A stretch of DNA of 64,000 nucleotides from an uncultured Christensenellaceae bacterium (GTDB lineage Bacteria > Bacillota > Clostridia > Christensenellales > Pumilibacteraceae): assembly GCA_910587805.1 (NCBI GenBank), contig CAJUNM010000001.1, positions 1-64,000 of the forward strand. The letters run 5' to 3'. Position 1 is the first letter of the stretch. Every line of letters starts with the position of its first letter. Under the pieces are notes generated by a model. That model did not search any database. It was not told the DNA's origin and was given only the letters and a program-made list of their open reading frames with translations. Of the stretch, positions 32,065 through 41,112 are shown piece by piece. The position numbers and the translations under genes were made by a program.

Positions 32065-34431
32065 ATGGAATTTGAAAATCTCGATATAGATAAGATAATG
32101 CGCGAGCTGTCGGACGACGACAAACTCAGACTGTTATCCGGCGAAGGCGCATGGCACACGTACGGCGCGGGCGAACTGCCGCGAGTGCGCATGGCGGACG
32201 GACCGTGCGGCGTAAGGCTGTCGAGCGGGATAAGCACGGCGGCAGTGCCCGCCACGTGTTTCCCTTCTCCGGCGATGCTCGCAAACAGCTGGGATACCGC
32301 GCTTTTATACGATGTGGGCGCGGCAATAGGCCGCGAAGCTACGGCGCTCGGCGTGAATCTTTTGCTCGCGCCCGCGCTTAACGTCAAACGCAATCCGCTC
32401 GGCGGGCGCAACTTCGAGTATTACTCGGAAGACCCGTATCTTTCCGGCGTACTCGGCAAGGCGTTCGTATCGGGAGTGCAGTCCACCGGCGTAGGAGCGT
32501 GCATCAAGCATCTTGCGGCAAACAACTGCGAAACGCGCCGCATGTATTCCGATTCCGTGATCGACGAGCGCGCTTTGCGCGAACTGTATTTAAGACCGTT
32601 CGAGATCGCTCTCGAAGCCGAGCCGGCGGCGGTCATGACCGCATATAACAAACTCAACGGCGAATACTGTTCGCAAAACGCGCATCTCATAAAAGAAATT
32701 TTACGCGACGAGCTTGGCTACCGCGGCGTCGCCGTTTCCGATTGGGGCGGCGTTCACGATCGCGTCGCCGCGCTTAAAGCGGGACTCGATCTCGAAATGC
32801 CCGACTCGCTCGGTCGGTCTTTTTCCGCGCTCAAAACCGCGCTCGAGCGCGGCGAGCTGGATATGGCGACCGTAGACAGGAGTGTGCGCCGCATACTTGC
32901 GCTTACCGACGATGTTTATCTCGAACCGTGCGGCGAACTCGATTCGGACGAACACGACAAGCTCAGCTACAACGCGGCTGCCGACAGCATAGTCTTGCTC
33001 AAAAACGCCGAATCGCTCCTGCCGCTCACAAAAGACATGAAAGTAGCGGTCGTCGGCGCATACGCCGAGTGCGCGCCCGTTTGCGGCGAAGGCAGTTCGC
33101 ACGTAACGCCGATACATTCGCATTCGTTCCTCGACGCGTTCAAACATCGCGCCGTTAAAATAGATTACTATGCGGGGTATGACGCGGACGATCCCGACAA
33201 GGACGCGGAGCTTTTCGATCAAGCCCTGCGCGGCGCTAAGTCCGCCGACGCGGTCATATTCTTTGCGGGCTTGCCCGCGCCGAGCGAGGGCGCGGACAGA
33301 CGCTCTATGGCGTTGCCGCGCAATCAAAACCGACTTATATCCGCGCTTGCAAAAATCAAAAAAACCGTCGTCGTGCTGTGCGTACCGGGAGCTGTTGAAA
33401 TGCCTTGGGTGCGGGAAGTCCACTCTATAATCTATTCGGGGCTGAACGGACAGTCGGGCGCGCTCGCCGCCGTCGACGCGCTCTACGGCAGGATCAACCC
33501 GCGCGGCAGGCTTGCCGAGACGTTCCCCGTCGGCACGGCGGAACTTGGCAACGATTTCGGCGGCGATACCGTTTTATACCGCGAAAGCTTGTTCGTCGGT
33601 TATAAATATTTCGACGCGATAAAGCGTTCGGTACTTTTCCCGTTCGGGCACGGACTGTCGTATTCCGATATAGTCTACGACGGAATAAAAATGCAGCGCA
33701 CCGCTACCGACGATTTCATAGTGTCTGTCACGCTGACGAACCGATCGATGCGCGACGGGTACGAAACGGTGCAGATTTACGTTGCGGACGCTACGGGCAA
33801 AGTGCTTTCGCCCGTCAAACAGCTCGCCGCATTCCGCAAGGTTTTCGTTGAGGGCGATACTACCGCAACTGCGGTGCTCGATCTCAAAAAATCGGCGTTC
33901 TCGTTCTATTCCGCAAAACGCGGCGGCTGGTTCACCGCAAGCGGCACGCACAAGATAATAGTCGCGGCGTCGGCGGGCGACGTTAAAGGCGAAGTCACAG
34001 TCGAACTCGACGGCAATTTTGCCGACGCCGAACACACGCCCGACGCATACGCAATGCCCGTGCGCGAACGCATATCGGACGCGGACTTTGCCGCGCTGTA
34101 CGGCAAAGCGCTGCCCGCGCCCGAGCCGCGCCCGCAAAAAGGCGAATACACGCTCGACTGCTGTCTTTGGGATATGCGCGATCGGTTTGCGGCAAAGCTC
34201 GCCATACGCGCGGCGAAAAAGCGCGCGGCGGAGCTTTTCGGCGGAGAAAAATCGGGCATGCCCGCATACGATGCGTTTATGTCGTCGGTCATGCACACAC
34301 CGCTTTACGCCGTCGCCGCGATGTCGGACGGCGCGATGTCGCTCGACGCCGCGCAAGGCATAGTCGATATGTGCAACGGCAAATTTTTCTCGGGGCTTAA
34401 GCTGATAATAAAAGGTCGGACGGACAAATAG
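32065..34431 (+). CDS. Glycoside hydrolase family 3 (beta-glucosidase-like)
   Basis: A 788-residue cytosolic GH3 enzyme with no signal peptide. Landmarks are NPLGGRNFEYYSEDPYLSG, GACIKHLAANN (KHF/L motif), MTAYNKLNG and GVAVSDWGG with the nucleophile Asp226, then the second alpha/beta domain and a C-terminal Fn3-like domain (VSVTLTNRSMRDGYETVQIY). The last 100 or so residues form an extra helical tail not needed by the family. The likely role is hydrolysis of imported beta-glycosides. The exact sugar cannot be told. Confidence 0.93.
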   Translation: MEFENLDIDKIMRELSDDDKLRLLSGEGAWHTYGAGELPRVRMADGPCGVRLSSGISTAAVPATCFPSPAMLANSWDTALLYDVGAAIGREATALGVNLLLAPALNVKRNPLGGRNFEYYSEDPYLSGVLGKAFVSGVQSTGVGACIKHLAANNCETRRMYSDSVIDERALRELYLRPFEIALEAEPAAVMTAYNKLNGEYCSQNAHLIKEILRDELGYRGVAVSDWGGVHDRVAALKAGLDLEMPDSLGRSFSALKTALERGELDMATVDRSVRRILALTDDVYLEPCGELDSDEHDKLSYNAAADSIVLLKNAESLLPLTKDMKVAVVGAYAECAPVCGEGSSHVTPIHSHSFLDAFKHRAVKIDYYAGYDADDPDKDAELFDQALRGAKSADAVIFFAGLPAPSEGADRRSMALPRNQNRLISALAKIKKTVVVLCVPGAVEMPWVREVHSIIYSGLNGQSGALAAVDALYGRINPRGRLAETFPVGTAELGNDFGGDTVLYRESLFVGYKYFDAIKRSVLFPFGHGLSYSDIVYDGIKMQRTATDDFIVSVTLTNRSMRDGYETVQIYVADATGKVLSPVKQLAAFRKVFVEGDTTATAVLDLKKSAFSFYSAKRGGWFTASGTHKIIVAASAGDVKGEVTVELDGNFADAEHTPDAYAMPVRERISDADFAALYGKALPAPEPRPQKGEYTLDCCLWDMRDRFAAKLAIRAAKKRAAELFGGEKSGMPAYDAFMSSVMHTPLYAVAAMSDGAMSLDAAQGIVDMCNGKFFSGLKLIIKGRTDK

Positions 34432-34493
34432 CAGACGTCAGCCCGCTCGACGTAAATAAAACAACACGCCGCTCGTTCGGCACAAGGTGAATA

Positions 34494-35771
34494 ATGGAAA
34501 AAATCGACGTATTCGGATACATAGAACGCGCGGGCAATGTGCTCGACGAAAATCGCGGCGGATTCATGCGCGCTGCGGAAAAGCTCTCCGAGTATTTGCA
34601 AAATACGTTCGGCGAGATCGACGCAACGATCGGCGTCACGTACAGAGTAAAGACGAGCGACAGTCTCAAAGAAAAGATCATACGCAATTCGCTGTACAAA
34701 AACCATTCCGCGGAAGAGATAGTTTTCGAGGTGCACGACATAATCGGCGTGCGGATCGAGTGCAGATTTTTCAAGGACGAGCACGAACTGTACAGCCGCA
34801 TACGCGAAACGTTTTGCGTGGACTTGGGCGACGGTTATTTTTCGCCCGTCGGCAAAAAAACGATTCGGCTCAAGCTCGACACGCCGCAGCCCGAAAAACA
34901 GCGCAACGGCTTCGATATTTACCGCATAGACGGCGACGTGGCGTATGCGGGCGAAACGTACAAGTTCGAGTTGCAGATAAAATCGCTCGTCAACAGCTTT
35001 TGGTCGGAGATAGAACATAAGCTGATATACAAGAACGTCACGTTCAACCAGACCGACAACCTCATGAAAGATATGCTCAACTCGATACACGAGAGTTTGA
35101 CGGGCGTCGATCATCAACTGAATCTTATTTTCGACCGCGTGGCGGGCAACACCATAGATGGGCAGTTCGCCCAGCTCGAAAAACTGCTGTCGCTCGGTAT
35201 CAACGAGATATATACCGCTATAGTGAAATCCAAGATCGGCATTCCCGTGTCGATAACCGAATACTCCGACGCGATAGTAAAGTATCTGTTCACAGGCTCG
35301 TCTTACCGCAGTGCAAAGACCGATGTAGTTCCGCTCGAATGCGTTATACGCGCCGCCGTCAAAGGCGGCGCCGCGCCCGAGCCGGACGACGAAGAAAGCA
35401 AATACAGCGGAATATTTATCAATCTCATGGAATGGCTGCGGCACGTCGATTATGCTTCCATCGCCATAGGCGAAAAACACGCGCTCGCCGAGTACAGGTC
35501 CACCGCTATCGAAAACGCGGTTGCGGACGTGTTCTTGAAAAACATGAACGACGATTTCTATCTCAACACATTCTTTCATATCTTTTTTTCGCTCGAACGC
35601 GGAAACGACGACGAGGACTTTGCCGATTACATACACTACTACACCGAACGCATAATGTCGGGCAAAACGCAAGAGCGCATGTACCGCACCCTCGCCGCGC
35701 TCGTGGACACCCCCGCCCACAAACTCCCGCTCGAAAAGACTATAGAACGTCTCGCATCCATAAACGATTGA
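34494..35771 (+). CDS. RelA/SpoT-domain protein with altered G-loop and extra C-terminal region
   Basis: A 425-residue protein. Residues about 30-200 match the RelA/SpoT synthetase fold: HDIIGVRIECRF (metal-binding Asp region), and FELQIKSLVNSFWSEIEHKLIYK with the catalytic Glu. The usual GYxSxH substrate loop reads GFDIYR, so Ser and His are lost. No HD hydrolase domain is present. The C-terminal 200 residues are helical and unrecognised. It may make an alarmone, but the changed loop leaves the activity open. SD aaggtg precedes the ATG. The gene follows the GH3 gene by 62 bp and ends at a strong bidirectional terminator. Confidence 0.82.
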   Translation: MEKIDVFGYIERAGNVLDENRGGFMRAAEKLSEYLQNTFGEIDATIGVTYRVKTSDSLKEKIIRNSLYKNHSAEEIVFEVHDIIGVRIECRFFKDEHELYSRIRETFCVDLGDGYFSPVGKKTIRLKLDTPQPEKQRNGFDIYRIDGDVAYAGETYKFELQIKSLVNSFWSEIEHKLIYKNVTFNQTDNLMKDMLNSIHESLTGVDHQLNLIFDRVAGNTIDGQFAQLEKLLSLGINEIYTAIVKSKIGIPVSITEYSDAIVKYLFTGSSYRSAKTDVVPLECVIRAAVKGGAAPEPDDEESKYSGIFINLMEWLRHVDYASIAIGEKHALAEYRSTAIENAVADVFLKNMNDDFYLNTFFHIFFSLERGNDDEDFADYIHYYTERIMSGKTQERMYRTLAALVDTPAHKLPLEKTIERLASIND

Positions 35772-35838
35772 TATTTCTTAAACGTTCGCGCAGTATTTGC
35801 GCGATCGATGACGGAGCAAATTCCATTCACTCCCTAAT

Positions 35839-35870
35839 ATAAAACACCGACCGTGCGGTCGGTGTTTTAT
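35839..35870. terminator. Bidirectional terminator
   Basis: AAAACACCGACCG-TG-CGGTCGGTGTTTT (35841-35868) is a perfect 13-bp stem with T/A runs on both sides. It separates the convergent RelA/SpoT-domain gene and the giant lipoprotein gene. Confidence 0.9.
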
Positions 35871-35903
35871 ATTTCCGTATCATCTGTCAGTTTCGCTTAA
35901 AAG

Positions 35904-38900
35904 CTATTCGTCCCAAGCGGTCCTGAGCCGAGGATACTCTCCGTCCGCTATTACCCAGACGTCGGTATTCCAGCCGTCGTATGTCGCAGCCGTTTTAAGT
36001 TCCTCGTCGGTCTTGAACGCTTCGGCATATTTTTCGCCAGACGCACCGTCCCCCGGGGCGGCGAACATTTTTCCTCCGCTTATGTCGTACGAAACGCAAT
36101 TTTTGACATTGCCCATTATCCAACGTCCGATCATAGTGCGGGGATTTGCGTTTTTATTATCCGAAGGCGTTCTGTCGCCCATTCCCACATTAAACACGCA
36201 ATTTTCGACAGTAGCATTCCATTGCACACCTATTGCGCCGAAATACGCCTCGTTACCGTTACCTTTAGCGCTTATAATGCCTTCAAAATAGCAGTTTCTC
36301 AACGTAGAACCGCCGTTCATATTATAAATCAGACCGCCGTACATTATATTGTCTTCCGCACCGAGATCGAAATTCACGAAATTTATATTTTCTATGACTG
36401 ACGCCCCGTCGAGCATTTGGATAAATCCCTGTTCGGCTTTGTCAAATCTCGTCGTTACGTTTTTAACGGCATATCCTCTGCCGTCAAGCTTAGACGCTAT
36501 CATGAGCTTGCTGACATAGCTCGACGTTATGGTAATTCCGGCAAAATCTATATCATTTGCAAGATACCAACTCGTATTGGTAACGCTTGTAAAGTTTTGA
36601 AATTCTTCCGGCGTTACAATAGGTCTTGCGCCCGTTTTGTTATCGAAAACTTCTATCTCGCAAGTAACCGTATAGTCTACGCCTTCTATAGTGCGGGTCG
36701 CCGTGATCGTGGCTTTGCCTATTTTTTTGGCGGTAAGCTTGCCGGTATACACGCCGTCGCCCAATCCGCCGACAACGGAGACCACGCTTTCGTCGGAAGA
36801 CGTCCAAACGATATCGTCCGCCGCGGGATCGCTCGGCATCGGGTCGAGCGTAACATTGAGCAGCGTAGCCGCGCCCGTCACGCCGACATGGATCGAACGC
36901 CGCGATACGTCTATCGCAAGATCGGCTTGCGGCACTACTACGCTGATAGTAATATCCGCAGTTACCGCTTCAACGTCGTCGTACGAAACGGAAGACGTAA
37001 ATCTGACGGTTGCGGTACCCGCGCCCACGGCTTTGATCTTACCGTCGGCAACGGCGACTACGTCCTCGCCTTCAACTATCGTGACTTCGACTTCGCCCTT
37101 GCTTACCGATACTACTTCCGCTACGACAAGCGCCGTTTCGGAGAACATATCGTAGCTCGATTTATCGTCGGTCAGAGTCATTACCACCGGTACGTACTCT
37201 ACCGTGACTTCGCACTGCGCAGTACTGTAATTGCCGTTCCCGTCGTCGTCTACGGACGTAGCCGTTATCGTAGCGACGCCGTCTTTACCGTGAGTGGTGA
37301 CAACGCCGTTTTCGTCTACGGTCGCAACCGTCTCGTCCGAACTCGACCATGTAACGCCCGCAGACGAATTGCTTACCGTAACGGTAAGAGCCGCCGTAGC
37401 GTCGCGATCGAGTTCGAGCGTCGTTTCGGACAGCGTAACGGTTATTTCTACGGTTTCTTTTACCTCTATCTCTATCGAATCGGACACGGTCGGATCGAGC
37501 TTGGACGTCACGGTTATCGTGACAGTGCCGTTGCTCACCGCCGTAACGAGTCCCTCGCCGTCCACGGTAGCTATGTTCTCGTCCGAACTCGACCACGTTA
37601 CCTCGCCGCGATTGACGATCTCATGCAATTGCGTCGTCGCACCGGGTTTAAGCTGCGATACCGCATCGTCGGCATTTATCTCGAGCGTTATGGCGTTGAC
37701 CGTAACGGCGATCGTCGCGGACTTGGTATCGTCTTCTACGGACGTGACGGTTATCGTCGCTTCGCCCTCTTTGATCGCGGTGATCGTTCCGTTCTCGTCG
37801 ACGGTAACTACGGTCTCGTCCGAACTCGACCATGTAACGCTCTCATCGCTTGCGTTGCTGACAGTTACGGTGAACGTTGCGCTCTCGCCAACGTATATCT
37901 CGGCGGAAGTTCTGTCGACTTTCACCTTGACAGGCTCTACTACGAGCGCGCCTTTGAGCAACGGCATTTGTCCGTCGACAATGACCCAGCCGTTTTCCCA
38001 GCTTTCGTCGAACGTTGCCGCGGTCTTAAGCTGCGCTTCGGTCTTTTCGGTCGCGCCTCTCACCGCAGAATACGAACCGCCCGTCTTCAACAGGAACACG
38101 TTTTCCACTTTACCGTTGCCGGGCTGCTCGAACCATGCGGGGAACTTCTCGCCGCTTGCGCCCGCCTCGCGCGAAACCTTGAGCAATACGTTGTTGACTT
38201 TACCGTTGTTGTTGTGATGAGCAAACGCGCACTGATTGGCAGAGCCGGACATCGTAATATCGAATATGCAGTTTTCTATAGTGCCGTCCGCGCCGCCTAT
38301 CCACGTGCCGAATATACCGTCGAAGTTGCCCGTGCCGTTAAAGATACATTGCAACTCGATATTTCTCATATAGCCTTGGAACTGACTGCACAGTTTCGGC
38401 GTTGCGAAGTTACTCACCTTATAGCCCAAACCGTCGATTTTCGCCCACTCGTTCAAAGTCACATTCGTCGCGCCGCCCATATCGATGTCGTTTACAATAT
38501 AATACGTACCGCCCGCTATGGTTTTGAACTGTTCGGCGGTGGAAATCTCCACGCCGCCCGCGGCTTTCTCGTACACGGCTATGACCATGCTGTCGGAAAT
38601 GTCGCCTATAGTAGCGGTGATCGTGGTCTTGCCGACCGCGACGCCCGTTACCGTACCGTCTTCCGAAACGGTCGCAACGCTCTCGTTGCTGCTCGTCCAA
38701 ACCGCATCGCCGCCTTGGATCTTGCTCGCTATCTCATACGTGCCGCCCTTTGCTACCGAGCGCGCCGCGAGCAGCATTTCCACTTTCGCGCCCGCATAAA
38801 CTTCAATTTCCACCGTGTCGGTCGCGCTCGCGCCGTGCGCGGTAAACGTTACGGTAACGGTGGCTTTGCCTGCGGCGATGAGCGTGAGCTTGCCGTTGTT

Positions 38901-41042
38901 ATCGATCGTGAGAACTGCCTCGTCGCTGCTCGACCATTCGTATTCGCCGTCCTGATTGCCGAGCGCCTCGAGCGTTATATCCGCATCGACCGGTATCGCT
39001 TCGGCGACCGCGTTTTTATTGGTTATTTCGACCGCGGGATCGGCAAACGCCTTTACTGTGACAATGCACGACGCGGACTTCGTATCGTCCTTATCGCTCG
39101 TTGCGGTAATAGTGACCGTGCCCGCCTTGATCGGCGTTACAACGCCGTTGCGATCGACTGTCGCAACGCTTTCGTCGCTGCTCGACCACGTGACGGTCTT
39201 ATCCTCGTCGGGAAGCTTCGAGGGTTTGACGGTAGCGGTGAGCGCGAGCGTATCGCTCATTATTACTTCCGCTGTCGTCATGTCGAGCTTGACTTGAACT
39301 TGACCTATATTGCCGCCGTTTGCAAGCGTGGGGATCTCGCCGTCGGAGATCGACCATGCGTCGGCGTCCCAGCCGTCGAACGTTGCGGCGGTTTTGAGCT
39401 GCTCGTCGGTCTTGAGCGTCGCGCCGCCGGGCATGACCGTGCCGCCGTATACCGCATAATACACGTTGGTCATTTTTCCGCTGCCCGCCGACGTGCCCGC
39501 GAACACTGCGGGAACGTTGTTCTCGTTGCGCGCGAGAATTATCGTGTTTTCTATAGTAGCGGTATTGCTTGCATCATGATTAGCGAGAACCGCGCGCGCA
39601 CCCGCGCCGTTTTCTATAAATGTAACGTCGAAACGGCAATTCTCTATTCTTGCGTTGCCGATAAAGTGGTGGCAGACCACCGCGACGCTATTCTGCGTTA
39701 TATTGGACGTGTCGGTCTTGAGCGCGAGGTTTTTGATCGTGCCTTGCAATCCGTCCTTAAACAGTATGCCGCTGTAGTTGGATATTTCATAGCCGTTGCC
39801 GTTGAACGTGCCGCTGTAAACGCTGATACCGCTTTCGAGCTTAAACCCGTCGAGATCGACGTCGCACGTGAGATACATATCCTTAGCGGAATTTTCGGCT
39901 TTGAACGCAGCGATAAACGAAGCTTTATCCGAAATACGTATCGCGTCCGCGAGCGGATCGGGAACGGTAACGGTGAGATCGGCAAACGCATCCGCGTCCT
40001 TATTGCTCGTTACGCGCACAGTCGCTTCGCCGTATGCAGCGCCCGTAGGCGTAACTACGCCTTCCGCCGATACGGTTATAATATCGCTGCCGGACGTGAC
40101 TGCGTACGCGAATCCCGCGTCGTCGCCCGTCTGCTCGGGCGTTACCGTCGCCTGTATCGCATACGATTCGCCCACTTTGATTTCTTTTGCCGTCTCCGCG
40201 AGCGTGACCGTGATTATTTCGCTTTTTACCTTAACGACGCACGTAGCCGCCGCGGTGAGATAGCTCGCCGTTATTTCGGTCTCGCCCTCGGCTATTGCCG
40301 TAACGAGTCCCGTATCGTCTACCGTGGCGATACTCTCGTCGGACGAACGCCATGAAACCTCGCCTTCCGGCTCTGTCACGGCGGTGAGCAGAACAGTATT
40401 GCTGCCCTCTTCGAGCGTGAGCAAAGCCAACGTCTTATCGAGCGTAACGGTGTATGCAGTTACGTTTACCGTGCACTTCGCCGTTTTGTTTCCGCCCGAT
40501 ACGGTTATTATCGCCGTGCCGCCGCCTATCGCCGAAACCGTGCCGTTTTGATCGACGGTGGCGACGCTCTCGTCGGACGAGGTATACTTAAGCCCCGTCG
40601 TTACGTTGGTGTCCACCACTATATGATCGGTCCTGCCCGACATGAGATTTATCGTCGGGTTTTCTATGGTTATGTACGCGCCCGCCTTTACGGTGACCGC
40701 GCAAACGCGCGTGTGCGCGCCCGCCGTAACCGTTATGACCGCAACGCCTTCCTTAACGCCTTTGATCGTTGCGCGGTTTGCCGCGTTGCCGACCGTGACC
40801 GTCGCTATCGACTCGTCCGACGTTTTCCATTGCGGCACGTCGTCTATGCCGGCAATATTGAGGTTCAGCACCTCCACGTTGCCGCCTACCGTTAGCTCGA
40901 CCGATGTTTTGTCGAGCAAGAACGCCGTGGTCGGCTGCAGCGCAGTCTCGTCGCATGCCGCCATAAACGACACGACGAACAATACCGCCGCGATCGCGGC
41001 GAGCAGTCCTGTCATCCTTTTCCTATTCGTTTTGTGTTTCAT
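35904..41042 (-). CDS. Giant Big_2/beta-helix surface lipoprotein
   Basis: A 1712-residue lipoprotein with signal peptide and lipobox FMAAC (C30). The mature chain alternates about 12 bacterial Ig-like group 2 domains (each ending near WSSSDESVATVD-NG...ITVT) with three beta-helix modules: Big_2 x4, module A, Big_2 x3, module B, Big_2 x5, module C. Each module contains IENC/LRNC-type rungs and closes with a shared motif (LKTAATFDGW...W.I.DG..P.L). No C-terminal sorting signal is seen; the lipid anchor is N-terminal. It is the last gene of the MoxR/VWA operon. Likely role is a cell-surface stalk or binding protein; the ligand is unknown. SD gaggaggg. Confidence 0.88.
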   Translation of the reverse strand: MKHKTNRKRMTGLLAAIAAVLFVVSFMAACDETALQPTTAFLLDKTSVELTVGGNVEVLNLNIAGIDDVPQWKTSDESIATVTVGNAANRATIKGVKEGVAVITVTAGAHTRVCAVTVKAGAYITIENPTINLMSGRTDHIVVDTNVTTGLKYTSSDESVATVDQNGTVSAIGGGTAIITVSGGNKTAKCTVNVTAYTVTLDKTLALLTLEEGSNTVLLTAVTEPEGEVSWRSSDESIATVDDTGLVTAIAEGETEITASYLTAAATCVVKVKSEIITVTLAETAKEIKVGESYAIQATVTPEQTGDDAGFAYAVTSGSDIITVSAEGVVTPTGAAYGEATVRVTSNKDADAFADLTVTVPDPLADAIRISDKASFIAAFKAENSAKDMYLTCDVDLDGFKLESGISVYSGTFNGNGYEISNYSGILFKDGLQGTIKNLALKTDTSNITQNSVAVVCHHFIGNARIENCRFDVTFIENGAGARAVLANHDASNTATIENTIILARNENNVPAVFAGTSAGSGKMTNVYYAVYGGTVMPGGATLKTDEQLKTAATFDGWDADAWSISDGEIPTLANGGNIGQVQVKLDMTTAEVIMSDTLALTATVKPSKLPDEDKTVTWSSSDESVATVDRNGVVTPIKAGTVTITATSDKDDTKSASCIVTVKAFADPAVEITNKNAVAEAIPVDADITLEALGNQDGEYEWSSSDEAVLTIDNNGKLTLIAAGKATVTVTFTAHGASATDTVEIEVYAGAKVEMLLAARSVAKGGTYEIASKIQGGDAVWTSSNESVATVSEDGTVTGVAVGKTTITATIGDISDSMVIAVYEKAAGGVEISTAEQFKTIAGGTYYIVNDIDMGGATNVTLNEWAKIDGLGYKVSNFATPKLCSQFQGYMRNIELQCIFNGTGNFDGIFGTWIGGADGTIENCIFDITMSGSANQCAFAHHNNNGKVNNVLLKVSREAGASGEKFPAWFEQPGNGKVENVFLLKTGGSYSAVRGATEKTEAQLKTAATFDESWENGWVIVDGQMPLLKGALVVEPVKVKVDRTSAEIYVGESATFTVTVSNASDESVTWSSSDETVVTVDENGTITAIKEGEATITVTSVEDDTKSATIAVTVNAITLEINADDAVSQLKPGATTQLHEIVNRGEVTWSSSDENIATVDGEGLVTAVSNGTVTITVTSKLDPTVSDSIEIEVKETVEITVTLSETTLELDRDATAALTVTVSNSSAGVTWSSSDETVATVDENGVVTTHGKDGVATITATSVDDDGNGNYSTAQCEVTVEYVPVVMTLTDDKSSYDMFSETALVVAEVVSVSKGEVEVTIVEGEDVVAVADGKIKAVGAGTATVRFTSSVSYDDVEAVTADITISVVVPQADLAIDVSRRSIHVGVTGAATLLNVTLDPMPSDPAADDIVWTSSDESVVSVVGGLGDGVYTGKLTAKKIGKATITATRTIEGVDYTVTCEIEVFDNKTGARPIVTPEEFQNFTSVTNTSWYLANDIDFAGITITSSYVSKLMIASKLDGRGYAVKNVTTRFDKAEQGFIQMLDGASVIENINFVNFDLGAEDNIMYGGLIYNMNGGSTLRNCYFEGIISAKGNGNEAYFGAIGVQWNATVENCVFNVGMGDRTPSDNKNANPRTMIGRWIMGNVKNCVSYDISGGKMFAAPGDGASGEKYAEAFKTDEELKTAATYDGWNTDVWVIADGEYPRLRTAWDE

Positions 41043-41112
41043 CTTCTCCCTCCTCGGAAAAAACCCTTTATAACCTCGGCGCGCCGACTTCGAGACGCTG
41101 CCGTCAAGTCCG

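Noticed and set aside
36417..40355. 1312-codon plus-strand frame antisense to the giant lipoprotein gene
   Set aside because: It is very Arg/Tyr-rich, with no recognisable domain, no SD and no promoter. It arises from the repetitive, third-base-biased Big_2 coding sequence on the other strand.
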